Shown piece after piece: positions 47,301-57,357 of a stretch of 64,000 nt of DNA; positions within the stretch are counted from its first letter, which is position 1; each line of letters begins with the position of its first letter. The DNA is from Haemonchus contortus. Its lineage: Eukaryota > Nematoda > Chromadorea > Rhabditida > Trichostrongylidae. A model generated the notes under the pieces. That model had not been told where the DNA came from. It did not search any database and saw nothing but the letters and a program-made list of their open reading frames with translations. The stretch spans positions 19,161,615-19,225,614 of the forward strand of contig LS997564.1 in the NCBI GenBank assembly GCA_000469685.2, in the 5' to 3' direction. The translations under genes and the position numbers were made by a program.

Positions 47301-49647
47301 TTTTGAACGACTGCAGTACCATGATCGACTGGGAGGTTGCTCGTCCTCTCAGTCGGCTATGGTACCAAGTACGACCCTGTAGAAGAGCTATTCGGGAGCA
47401 CTTTCGATGAGGGATTTGTTTTCTAGGATGCATCAGTGGATTTCACTACAATTTTGCCCCTTTCGTGATAATTTGAATAATTGACAGAACGGTAGCAGTT
47501 TATGAACAAAAATTCACTAGATTGAGTAAGGAAAAATGACTAACCATACTGTTCATCAAGGCTTTCTATCAGTACCATAGGATCGGCTTGAATGGTGTTT
47601 TTCTGTACAACTGAACGATATTCCGTTTCTAGTACCGAGAAACCAGTCTCCAAGGTCAACTTCTGAAGCGACATGTGTTAAGCAGAAACTGGGCAGGAGA
47701 GAGGGTGTAACAGAGAACCATAAAAATGAGCTGACCATGTTTTCAGTCTGATTCTGATAGTTAGGATGAGATTCGAAGAATTGAATAGCCTGCTGGAGAC
47801 ACTCCATATTTTCCAAGTACGTTTCCAAATCATGGCCAGGATTCCCATCCCTAAAATTGAACTTTTTAGACTGAGTCCTCAACATGGTGAGGTTCTTCTT
47901 GGAAGTTTTCTGGCGTTAATCTATCTCGTCTGAAGAATGCGTCCCACATCAGAAGCGTAATGGCGTATTGAATGCGTATGTAGCCGATACAATGACTTCC
48001 GGCGGCCAGCTCACGTACAAATCAGTGCTTTTATCCCTCCCAGGCGAGCCTGATACCGATTAGTCGACCCCGGAGGTGAGGAAGGCTTGGCCCAGGCGAC
48101 ATCGATCCGGGAATCGAAACCGTGACCATGCGTGTGTGATAGTGTGCCACATGCCGCTACACCACCTCCGCCCTTATCGTAAGTTGAACACTTGAGAGTA
48201 GTTCATACACTCTTTATTTCACACTACCGATGGCAAACCAACCTTATTGAACTCTCCAGCTCACTTGTGCGGCCATAGAACTGTATCGTTGTATCGATTG
48301 TTTTGATTAACCGTTGGATATCTGAAAAATAGAAAGGAAAATAAAGGATGAAGGAAGATGTGTAAGACAAGTGGTCGCTTGGCAAATAAGATTTGCTAAA
48401 TAGTGAGGAGAAGCACTGAAAGATTGAAATAGCCGAACAAGGTACTGAACGACCAACTTTTCTGTTTAACCTGGAGCCTTCCATTGACCTCGTGCATTGG
48501 CAGAACATTTTCTTGAAGTGAAACAAGCCTTGCTTGAAATCGATCCGTAATCGCTTCGATAGATTCCCGAAGTTGTTTACTTTTAGCTGTGCTGGCTTTG
48601 AAATTCTTCAACCATTCTTCTTCCTGTAAGTATTCAACTTAGAGAAGCCATTGATTAGCCTATTTATATGGAAAGTTATACAACATGATGAAATCAATGA
48701 ATAAAGGGGACGAGTTAGATATATTACGGGCGTACGGAAATCCGAGCTAAGCAAGCTTTCTATCTCTCTGGAATCGGCTGTTTAACCCGAACTTGTATGA
48801 ATGAGTAGAGGTAATGATCTAAACAGTAGCTGTCGAGGGCTGCCGTTACCAGGTTATTTTAACTTACCAAACAAATATTTCATGGCGGTTACTGTACGTT
48901 AACGCAGTCCCACAACCTGTTAACGAAGAACTTCCTTTCCTTTTGTTCATATGAACCATATGTTCTTAGGCTTTCTATGGCAAGGAAACCCTAGGTCTAG
49001 AAGATAGCTCATACACGGCAATTATACATTCCAGGACTGATGTGCTTTGGTTTTAGTTGGAACACTGTCTAAAACCAAACATTTTCTTTACCCCTTCCTC
49101 TCTCCCCCACTTTGCCCATCCTCCCCCCCCCCCCCCCCTCCCCTTCCCACTAGAGAGCTTTTTGACAGGTATTTTAGCTTCTTCCGTACAACTTGGTCGT
49201 GTATATCTCTGAGAATGGAAACTCTCAGGTACAACTATGTAGTGGCATTCGGTTTGGGGGAGGGCCAGCAGTGGAAAACGGACTATGCAGTTTGCCATAT
49301 TAGGTATAATGGGTACATAAAAACGGCATATTATTATAATATGATTCCGTTTCGGAGACCCCTTCCCCTCCCTTTAGAGATAAAGTTCCCTATGCGCTTG
49401 GCCATAATCCAGTTCAGTACTCATCAGGCTTCCAACCGGTGAAGGTGGGATCGAAGTTTGGGCAAGGACTCCTGTACGTTGAACAGAATAGCAAACCACT
49501 CATCACTACCCTTTCTTACTCCTTTTACTCTGAAAAGAATATTACCACTACAGGGCTAATAACGGCGATTCAAATAGTCATATTGACATTACAAAGAAAC
49601 ACCTGCATGAGCTTCTTGTGAATAGCGTCAGGGACCTCGGAACTCAT
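41399..49647 (-). CDS. exoc-7: Exocyst subunit EXO70 (EXOC7), near-complete model
   Basis: EXO70 helps tether secretory vesicles at the plasma membrane as part of the octameric exocyst. The exons are 49647-49603, 48623-48458, 48321-48243, 47850-47736, 47662-47545, 46974-46851, 45984-45892, 45802-45640, 45374-45225, 45159-45013, 44930-44816, 43145-43036, 42979-42867, about 42637-42540 (end unsure) and 41632-41399. Phases agree through the first 13. Recognisable stretches: [14 protein letters not shown] with SKQLRESI (N-terminal coiled coil), [56 protein letters not shown] and [14 protein letters not shown]. The C-terminus is IDRLFDASG. The exon after YMR|SW is Gly-rich and unlike the family; one further exon with the usual basic motif before FQNFTREF may be missing. 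A mariner lies in the 44816-43145 intron and a SINE in the 48243-47850 intron. Confidence 0.92.
41800..42015 (+). repeat. Dispersed repeat R1, copy 2
   Basis: It aligns with 4060-4265 in the same orientation, sharing GACGAGAATGTGACGACA-like, GCATACAGCAGGCTGCAATACGC-like and GCGAATGGTGCGACC blocks. It lies in the last intron region of exoc-7, antisense to that gene. Confidence 0.5.
43206..44489 (-). mobile_element. mariner element 2, 1284 bp, complete ends
   Basis: Perfect 30-bp inverted repeats (43206-43235 and 44460-44489) begin TTAGGTCGTGAAGAAAGTTC, with TA duplications at 43204-43205 and 44490-44491. It is inserted in an intron of exoc-7 in the same orientation as the gene. The coding part resembles the mariner group that also gave rise to the transposase half of human SETMAR. 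Confidence 0.92.
43337..44257 (-). pseudogene. mariner transposase with lost active site (element 2)
   Basis: Minus-strand pieces in order are: a helix-turn-helix segment with [40 protein letters not shown] with the first catalytic Asp (TCDE); and the C-terminal segment [12 protein letters not shown]...[16 protein letters not shown]. The second catalytic Asp (normally HDN) is Gly, and the third (normally PTD) is Glu. The distance between them is still 34 residues. At least one frameshift separates the N- and C-terminal halves. The protein cannot be an active transposase as it stands. Confidence 0.9.
47911..48173 (-). mobile_element. tRNA-derived SINE-like repeat, copy 3
   Basis: On the minus strand it starts GGGCGGAGGTGGTGTAGCGG, has box B GGTTTCGATTCCC, then AAAAGCACTGA and GAGCTGGCCGCCG, and ends AGATTAACGCCA. 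It is full length compared with the copy at 4621 and sits in an exoc-7 intron, in the same orientation as the gene. Confidence 0.7.
49123..49138 (+). repeat. C16 homopolymer
   Basis: A run of 16 C inside a pyrimidine-rich stretch in the first intron of exoc-7. The exact length is uncertain in any assembly. Confidence 0.8.
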
Positions 49648-50595
49648 GTCGACGCTTCGATCTGGGCCTACTGACAGCACGACCCGATGACGCGAGCTCC
49701 TTAATTGAGAGTTATTTAATTGATCCTTTCCAGTGGTAGCCAGTAAATCGACCACGATTGGAACGAACGTAGGCACTGCGATGAAATAATTAGTAATATA
49801 ATCAATTCTGAATGAGTTTCTTAGATTCCAGAATTCTTCACTAACGGATGAGCTTCCTGTATTTAATGCCTTTTTCGATTTTTAAAATGCAGCAATTGCA
49901 TACAATCAGTTACAATATGTAGAATAAAAATATCATTAAAATAAGCCAGAAATGCGGGGTAAAGGACCTATCAGTAGGGAATTGAAAAGAACATGGAACA
50001 TCGATCCAGCTGAGGCAACGTGCTGTTATCAAGCAACCAGCCTCAAGAGGTCACGTATCTCTTTTCTCACTGTTATGACTGGTTTAATATTATGCTTTTT
50101 GTAAATTGAGTTCCTCACCAACAGTTCCAGTCCCTCGTAATTTTGATTAATTTTAATAAAATTCGCTTATTATGTTGTACTTGATTAGATGCAATTATTG
50201 TAATTTTTAGGTCTGGAAAAGACCTTAAATGCAGAAAGCTCCATATTAAATATAAAACTCAAGAGAATCAAAAACCATTAATTCGAAAAAAAAAGATTGG
50301 ATGAAGCCTTAAGATGGCAGCACTTTAGAAGTAACTAATGAGTCCTAAATGCATATTACTTGTGCTGGTGGTTCAGTGGTTTTCTTATAACTCCGAGCTA
50401 ACGGAGTAAAAATACAACAAGTAATGTAATAAGTGCGGACGTTACCGCAATGAAACGTAGAATGATGGGAAATAATACTTTATCTAACAACACAACCTAC
50501 GTCTTGCCCTGGACGTTGTTTGAGGAAGAAGGGACCCACTTATCTCGGGGCCGCTTGACCCCGCACCGTTTAGGGGCGTGGGTTAAGCTAGAGGG
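49648..50595. other. Upstream of exoc-7
   Basis: This should contain the exoc-7 5' UTR and promoter. No supported exon or motif was assigned. Confidence 0.35.
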
Positions 50596-50596
50596 A

Positions 50597-50668
50597 GTCG
50601 TCTCAGACAGTGAGACGACGAGATAGTGATTAAAGTGAGGTAATCGTCGCCTTAGACGGCGATATTAC
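50597..50668. ncRNA. Two adjacent hairpins, possible structured RNA
   Basis: GTCGTCTCA and TGAGACGAC form a perfect 9-bp stem around a GACAG loop (50597-50619). Twenty bases on, GTAATCGTCGCC and GGCGATATTAC form a bulged stem around a short loop (50640-50668). The preceding GC-rich stretch (50540-50590) also has short self-complementary parts (CGGGG/CCCCG). It could be a small RNA or part of a repeat; no family was recognised. Confidence 0.25.
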
Positions 50669-50699
50669 TCATCGAAAATATCTAGAAGTCACCTCTCAG

Positions 50700-51650
50700 A
50701 AACAACCTACTTTCAAATCGTCCCATAAATATACTAAAAAGTTCAAAAATAATTGATCCGAGTCTTAACCCAAAAAAACCGAAAAAATGTTGCACAAGTA
50801 ACTAGAACAGTTGTGATCATCCTTTCAGAACAAAACCTATCTATCTCATGGTCAGTTCGTTGCAAAAAGTCCATTCCGACTGGAATGGTGCTCTGTTAAT
50901 ACACAAAAAAATAAAAGATCAAAGACCGAAAAGATATGGAAAGCGAGCAATGCCCACCCGAAATCGCTCACGCTTACATTTACACAGCTGTTTCCGAAGT
51001 ATTCGGACGAAAAATTTGTTAAAGTGGTGTTGAAAAGTCAAAATTTTGCTAGGGACCAGTTTCATCAAACCTAAATCATTCCTACCACCGCTATGATGTT
51101 ACAGGCTGGATCCCCCTCAAAGGGGCTTTGGAAATTCACATGATGCAGAAGGCATCGTAGATGGGAAAGATAAAAGCTTAGACTGAAAACCCGCACCGAG
51201 CCTAACGGTAAAAAGTGGGATAGCTTGAAAAGCAGCCCAGATCATGTGGGGAATCTGGTGTATGAACCATAAAACCATCAAAAGGTAACGACTAGTGGAT
51301 TTGAACTTCAAAATTCGTTCAGTAAGTAATAAAATTTATGTAACTGGCACTGTAACTGCACCAAACGATCTGCTCGTCTGCAGAAATGAATCTCTTCAGG
51401 ATGTCATCGTAATACTGTGATTAACGGTAAAATAAAAATGTTATAAGCCGCACTACTCGAATGAAATTTACGACCGCTACAGTAGTTAGGACAATCATGG
51501 AAATCAGACCAAATTCATGAAAGGCATGAGGTGAAAAGGACTGAAGACATGACAGATGCAAGAAAAGAAGGAAAAAGAAAGGGTGGAAAAAAAGATGAAA
51601 GTAATAGACGACTTCTGTGATAGACAGGGGTAGAACACGTAGTCGCCAAC
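50700..51650. other. Intergenic, nothing recognised
   Basis: AT-rich DNA with short open frames only and no motif or splice chain. Confidence 0.35.
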
Positions 51651-51660
51651 AATTTTGCAG

Positions 51661-51791
51661 TTCGTACACATGGAGGTGAGGAGCTAACAGCTTGAAGAGA
51701 TTTATAGTTTGCAAGAATTATCGAGTTGCTCAGAAGTGCCAGATCAGGCGGTTCGTACAATGGAGGTGAGGAGCTAACGGCTTGAAGAGAT
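51661..51791 (+). repeat. Pair of ~40-bp direct repeats
   Basis: Positions 51661-51701 and 51752-51791 share TTCGTACA(CA)ATGGAGGTGAGG then AGCTAACRGCTTGAAGAGAT, differing by a 2-base gap and one substitution. About 90 bases apart. Confidence 0.7.
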
Positions 51792-51889
51792 CAGATCATG
51801 ATCGTGTCATGCAAATTTGTAATGGCTATCGGATCAGGGCGGCTACCAACTGACCCTCTCCTAGGTTAAAGAAAGGACCCTAGGAAGTT

Positions 51890-52000
51890 GCTACCGCGAG
51901 GCCCGATGGTCAGACTTCTTCATAGAAGCTCTGAACGAGGAGAATGACTCGCTTCCTGTCCTTCTGGCGAGAAGGGTCAAGAAGAATGGACAGGTACGAT
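51890..52000 (+). pseudogene. Possible non-LTR retrotransposon 3' remnant
   Basis: One plus-strand frame reads REARWSDFFIEALNEENDSL, which resembles the C-terminal RWSDFF motif found after the reverse transcriptase in nematode RTE-type LINEs. The match is short, no reverse transcriptase is visible upstream, and the frame closes soon after. Weak call. Confidence 0.25.
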
Positions 52001-52795
52001 AGAAACATTCAGCAGTCACTCGAGGAAAGCGATGATTAAAAGAAAAGCATAAGGTACAGTTTTCAGTTGACAGTAAATAATCGGGAGAAAAAGGATTGAG
52101 AAAAAAGAATAAAAATGATTCAAACGAAAACTGGGCTCAAATTTCGCATCCCAAATAACCAAGTAATCATGACCTTGCACTTGTGGAGCAGCTGAAACCG
52201 AAAAAAACGTCAGGAATCCTATCGCAAATAACGAGAACGATAGCGGATTGATAGAAATCAAAAAAAGGTTACTAGCAATCAATTGTATTTCCACTTACTA
52301 GTACTTCATTTCTTTTACAAAGTGTTTTACTTTACTCTTCAATGTCTTACTAAAAAGTAAAGATAGAAACGACGTGAAAAACGGGGGCTGACTAAAGGAT
52401 GCCATATTTGTTCTTCACAAGTAAGCCGTCAATCGCAAATGAATCATCTCTGTTCCAAGGAAGCAGCACTACCCTATCTTTCCGACGGCATGGCGGAAAC
52501 GACGTCATATATATAGTTTATTGTAGAAATAGGGAGGTTTGATTATCGATCGTACGCCTAATAACCGAGTAATTTCGGTGATCGATTTCTCGATAAGCAG
52601 CTGGGCACGTTCAACTTAAAAAGGCCTTGAAAAGCGATCGATCACATGGCGATTAGGCCTCCGACAGGAAAGGCCACTGCGAAGAAAAGTGGACGGTGGA
52701 AAGACCGTCAGGAAAAGCTAAAACCGAAGTACACAGGCGAAAATATCAAGGCATACTTCGCCATGGTCCAGCTTTGGGTGGTCTTTGGGAAGGAA

Positions 52796-52937
52796 TCGAT
52801 ATTGTTGGCGGTGACCCAGAGTGTTCGTCATGGGCGGGCGGAGCGATGACGAATGTCGCTGAGGGACTGTACGGGAGGCGAGGGCACGCAGATATTTAGA
52901 GGTAGCGCTGAATACGTGAACATATGACGTCATTCGG
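52796..52937 (+). repeat. Dispersed repeat R2, copy 2
   Basis: Partner of 28361-28504 in the same orientation; see that entry. The central CATGGGCGGGCGG and the GTCATTCGG end are the best conserved parts. Confidence 0.55.
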
Positions 52938-54049
52938 GTCACTATGCAGGAAATACGGTTGATTACCGTAGAAAGCAATGAAATGAAAGGGGATGACCAT
53001 AATGTGCTTGTAACCACCATGGAATCTATTCGAAGTGACAAGTACAAGTTGGAAGGAGAAAGCGAAAAGGGTTGGCAGCTGCATGGTGCCAGCATGTTTT
53101 CCGCTGAGGAGGCAGTTAGCAATAGCTATTACAACAGAATCAAAAAGCTGCGGTAATGAAAAGTCTAAAATAAAAGCGTAAAGCATACGTATCTGATCAT
53201 TCCCTGAAATGGGCTACGCCTACGAAAAAAATTCGGATTCGTAGAACAGTTGGGATGCGTACCCGCTCACAGACCTCTATTATTAAAGTCTAGCTGATGT
53301 TCAAGTTACTATTTTATCCCCATAGACAGATGCGGTGGTAAGCAAACAACTCTGGATCAGTTGGAGGCCACGTCCTCCGCACCAAATCAGAACCGGAGCT
53401 TTCAGTTTCCCACGCGAAGGTTGGAGATTATAATCTGGGGAATCTGGGGCATGAAAATCACACTAATCAATCGCTCCTGCTTCATTTTTTCGGAAGCTCA
53501 GGGCGGAGTGTATTTTCAAAAGATATAATTCGAAAAACGGAAGTGTAGGTGTTGACATTTCCCGCGATCCCTAATGCTCCTTCTTCGCTCTTTCGAAAGT
53601 TCTATCAACCAAAAAAGTTGGCTTCACCAACAAGGTGCGTCAAAAGTTCTGACGAAGGCCAGTTTCAGGTTCTCCATGAGAAATGAGGCCTTCGATCTCA
53701 ACAGGATCTGTGCCACTATTTAGTGCAAATTGTCTTCCATACATTCCGTGATTTGGCCATTCTTGAATATGCCATTTTACAGAATGGTGACAAGCAAAGA
53801 CCATATTCAAGCAGCTCTAGACTCCCTTAAGAACCGTGTACAACAACGTCAACAGGTACAAGGCGACAGAAACTATGTAGGACAAGTCCAGAAGTGGAAG
53901 ATCGAAGAGTGCAACGACAAAGGAGATCGTGAAAATCACTCTAGAGAAAAACCGCTGCCACAGTCGTAGGTCCGAGAGAAAAATGGCTTTCGAGTTGGGT
54001 ATTTCTGCTCGATCTGCTTAAGGATTGTCACCAGTCACCTTCGACCTTG

Positions 54050-54631
54050 CTGTTATAAAATCAGAAAAGCTCACATGCTGACTGAGCGTGTGAAGAAAAC
54101 TAGGCTAGAAAGATGTAAGGAGGTTTTAAAGCGATTTCCGTAGGTACGGCACAGCACCATCCTTTTCACTGACGAATGTCTGTTTTCAACAGATCAATTC
54201 CTGAACACCCAAAACGATAGGATGATAGCGGGAAGCCCTGCAGAAGTCAGCCAGCGTGGAGGGATTGCTCAGCGATCTGGACACCCCAAGCTGTTGATGG
54301 TTTTTGGGGCAATCACATCGGACGGCAAGCTACTCCTGATTTTTTTGGAGGAAGGGGTCAGGGTGGATAGCGAGACCTACTTAAAAGGAGTGTTGGAGAA
54401 GGATTTACTTCCCTGGGCAAAATCCCATTACGGCAACCGAACATGGACTCATCAACAGGACTCAACTCCAGCACGCAGTTCCAAGGTGGTACAGGTGTTT
54501 GGATGCTCTACGTGCAACCCTCGTTGAAGCATGGGAGGATTTGGACGAAGACTACCTCCGTGCCGCCGTCGACGCGTTTCCTAGGAGACTTTCAGCCTGT
54601 ATTCGCGCAAAAAGAGGCTATTTCGAGATCT
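54050..54631 (+). pseudogene. Tc1/mariner (DD37D, maT-like) transposase remnant
   Basis: Plus-strand pieces in order are: LTERVKKTRLERCKEVL (about 54075), an in-frame stop, ILFTDECLF with the first catalytic Asp, RSGHPKLLMVFGAITSDGK, HYGNRTWTHQQDSTPA with the second Asp, then directly ALRATLVEAWEDLDEDYLRA, AVDAFPRRLSACIRAKRGYF and a stop at about 54629-54631. The segment that should lie between the second Asp region and ALRATLVEAW, with the third catalytic Asp, is missing, together with a frame change. No inverted repeats were found. The N-terminal DNA-binding part upstream of 54050 is not recognisable. Confidence 0.8.
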
Positions 54632-54893
54632 AGTTTGTTTTTGTGATCTATATAGACCGTTTTTACGGGCATATTTACCGTTGCCAGAACTTTTCTTGAA
54701 GGCGTGATCGCCTCCAAGAATCGTAACTTTTTCGCATGTGGAATCTGACCGCCTAGCAAATGGGAAGCAGTGCTTGTCGTAGATGGTGGATATGTTCCGT
54801 AATTGTTACATGAATATGTTTTTGCTCAATATTTCTATCTTCTCTCACCTTTCTTTCTCACCAAAATTGGCTGAAAAAAATTTGCAATAATTA

Positions 54894-55454
54894 TGTTAGG
54901 AAAGGGGTCAAATAATCAATTCTTGACCTATCAATAATCCATTGCAGATATTGCGCGGGAAAGTGGCGTTGAGCGAAAGCCACGTGCAGAGGCAGCCAGT
55001 CGACGTCTCGCAACCCCAACAACCAGCCCACCGCTCCTCCCATAAGGAAAGGAACCCCTCCGGCACTGAACCCCCTAGGTTCCCCTTCATTTGTTTTGCC
55101 TCATTCGTTTTTTTGGGAATCGAATAGCGGTTCCTAATCTTCTATTTCTCAGAAATAGTTGTTCCTTGTTCGCTTTTATTCTTTTGAACCTCCTCGACCA
55201 CAACCTCGTTTGGAAGTACCCCAAAACGCTACCTCCACATTGTTGTGTCATTTACTGTTTGTTCTTTTTTTGTGTTGCGATAATTCTTTTTGGTTGTTTA
55301 CGAGCTGTCACTCGAGAGTTTTGTTATTTTAGACGCGTAACCGAAATGCAATAAAAAAAGGTTGCATACGGATTTGACGTTGATCGATTAATCGGGTAAT
55401 AACCACGTGATTACTTTGGACCGTACTGCCTGGAAAGAGCGGGCAATACCGACT
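54894..55454 (+). repeat. 5' LTR
   Basis: Starts TGTTAGGAAAGGGG and ends ATACCGACT; it does not end in the usual CA. Contains AATAAA at 55350-55355, a likely poly(A) signal, 105 bases before the end. Identical to the 3' LTR except one base. Confidence 0.93.
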
Positions 55455-55472
55455 TGGGGGCCAAGCCGCATC
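55455..55472 (+). promoter_or_regulatory. Candidate primer-binding site
   Basis: TGGGGGCCAAGCCGCATC directly follows the last LTR base. TGG pairs with the CCA end of a tRNA, as expected. I could not name the priming tRNA with confidence; the first seven bases would suit a proline tRNA end. Confidence 0.6.
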
Positions 55473-55689
55473 GATCACTCAAGCTACGCTTTTTCCATAG
55501 TGACTCGTATTGACCAGGAGAAGGTCGTGAGCAGTGAGAATAAAGCCGGCGTCACAGGCCGTGACACAATATCGATTTTTTTTGGCAAACCCACATCGTA
55601 AACAGGTACGATAGGGAATCCACTTCCTACGTAGGAGGGTACCAAGACTCACAGTGAGTTTTGCAGTTCAGTCAGAAGAGAAAAGCCCA

Positions 55690-57357
55690 ATGGAGACGGG
55701 CAGCTACCAGTCGCAGCCGCAAGAGCCGGACGTCGCGACCCAGATGAATACCCTAGCAGTCACGGAAATCACCAATAAGATGGAAAAGACCAAACCGCAG
55801 GTGAGTGGCAGCGAAGGGCTCATAAAAAGATTGCGCAGGGAAATCAAAGAAATAGTAACCCAAGCCGACATGGCGTTAGCGCAATTTTTCACTACTTCTG
55901 ACAAGAGGCGCACTGTTGTGTTGGAAGCAATCAGTGACAAGATCAGCACTGTATTAGCACTAGTTGAGAGCTTGAATGAACAAAGCGCAGCCAACACGAC
56001 AGTAAGCCACGAAGATGTAGAAGATACACTGCAAAAGTTATGTGATGTAAATGAGTGTGCCCTAAGTGACTTAATAAGGGTGACTTTAGGAAACATCAGC
56101 AAAATTAACGATTTGCAGATCGAAAATGCTCAACTGCGTAAAAAACGCTTGGAGAAACGCCGAGAAGAGTTGTACGGGCCAGAGGGCACACGAATGGATG
56201 GTGAGTCCGATCCGCACAAAGAAGTGCTAACAAACAACGACAGTGATAGAGAACTTTCGTTGCAGTTGATGAAAAAAATGAAGCCACCGAGACGAGAAAC
56301 GACCCCATATTTGTCGAGTGGGCAAACAGGTATGTCTAGCGAAGATTCAGAAAATGAAAGTAGTGTTAGCCAAAGAGTGCGAAGTAACACTAGGATAGGA
56401 AGTATAGTGAATGAAACAATGAGAGACTACTTCCGCTCACTAGCTATGCCTGACATTAAGGTTTTTAACAATGAATCTAATCAAAAGTTTGAAGATTTTA
56501 TAAGAGCATTCAAATTGAAGTATCCGCGTAGAGCTTACAGCGAAAAAGATCGCAAGGAGATCCTCGTAGGATACCTAGGGGGCGAAGCAAAATTACATTA
56601 CAATACGTTATCCAGTACAGTCAAGAATAGTCCCTTCGATACGGTTGTTAAAGAACTGAAAAACCGCATGAGACTCGAAAGTCAAGAGTCTCAAGCAGAA
56701 GCATTGAGGGCAATGCGAATGTTGAAGAAGAAAGAACATCAGTCAGTGGTGCAGTTCTGCCTGGAGCTGGAGCTTCTGTCATCGAAAGCATACCCAAGCT
56801 GCGATGAAGCAGCCCTTGCACTTATTCGAGCAGAAGTGTTGCACGAGCAGCTCCGAGAGTGGCCGGAGGCGTACCACTTGTATGAAATCCTAACTAATGA
56901 AGAGGGGTATCACGTCTATGAGCGTATGAAGGACGCTGCATTGCGCATCGAGCACTTGCGCAAAAGACGATATGACTTCAATGAGAAGAAGCTGGATAAA
57001 CGGGAAAGGAGCGGTCCAGGCCTAAAACAACAAACTCCAAAGGAAGTCTCTTACTTCGACTCCGGACGTAGGAGTAAGGACCCCAGTGCGACCCAAGATT
57101 GCAAGTTAAAGGAACAGCAACCAAAGGGGGTTGAGAAGAAACCCAACACAGTTAAGTGTGCAAAATGTGGCAAGAAAGGTCACAGCACAGAAGAGTGTTG
57201 GTCAAGAAAGGACAAAAGAGAGGCAGGTAATTCCTTCAGCGCGACGCTGAAAGGGTGGTCCTGCAGCGCAAGCACGCCGGGCACGAAGGTATGTAGCCTA
57301 ATAGGCCCGAAGCATATGGTCAAGCTGCAATGTCTGGGGCTAGAACTCCGGCTATGA
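55690..57357 (+). CDS. gag: Retrotransposon Gag
   Basis: The structural protein of the element's particle, 555 residues from the first ATG (55690; a GTG at 55654 would add 12 residues). A charged N-terminal part with coiled-coil-like heptads runs to about residue 170. A capsid-like region follows (about 235-430) with YFRSLAMPDIKVFNNES and KFEDFIRAFKLKYPRR, typical of Gypsy Gag, and LGGEAKLHYNTL. A nucleocapsid zinc knuckle CAKCGKKGHSTEEC (C-X2-C-X4-H-X4-C) lies at residues 490-503. The frame is fully open and stops at 57357. It overlaps the pol frame, which lies one base back (-1). Confidence 0.92.
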   Translation: METGSYQSQPQEPDVATQMNTLAVTEITNKMEKTKPQVSGSEGLIKRLRREIKEIVTQADMALAQFFTTSDKRRTVVLEAISDKISTVLALVESLNEQSAANTTVSHEDVEDTLQKLCDVNECALSDLIRVTLGNISKINDLQIENAQLRKKRLEKRREELYGPEGTRMDGESDPHKEVLTNNDSDRELSLQLMKKMKPPRRETTPYLSSGQTGMSSEDSENESSVSQRVRSNTRIGSIVNETMRDYFRSLAMPDIKVFNNESNQKFEDFIRAFKLKYPRRAYSEKDRKEILVGYLGGEAKLHYNTLSSTVKNSPFDTVVKELKNRMRLESQESQAEALRAMRMLKKKEHQSVVQFCLELELLSSKAYPSCDEAALALIRAEVLHEQLREWPEAYHLYEILTNEEGYHVYERMKDAALRIEHLRKRRYDFNEKKLDKRERSGPGLKQQTPKEVSYFDSGRRSKDPSATQDCKLKEQQPKGVEKKPNTVKCAKCGKKGHSTEECWSRKDKREAGNSFSATLKGWSCSASTPGTKVCSLIGPKHMVKLQCLGLELRL

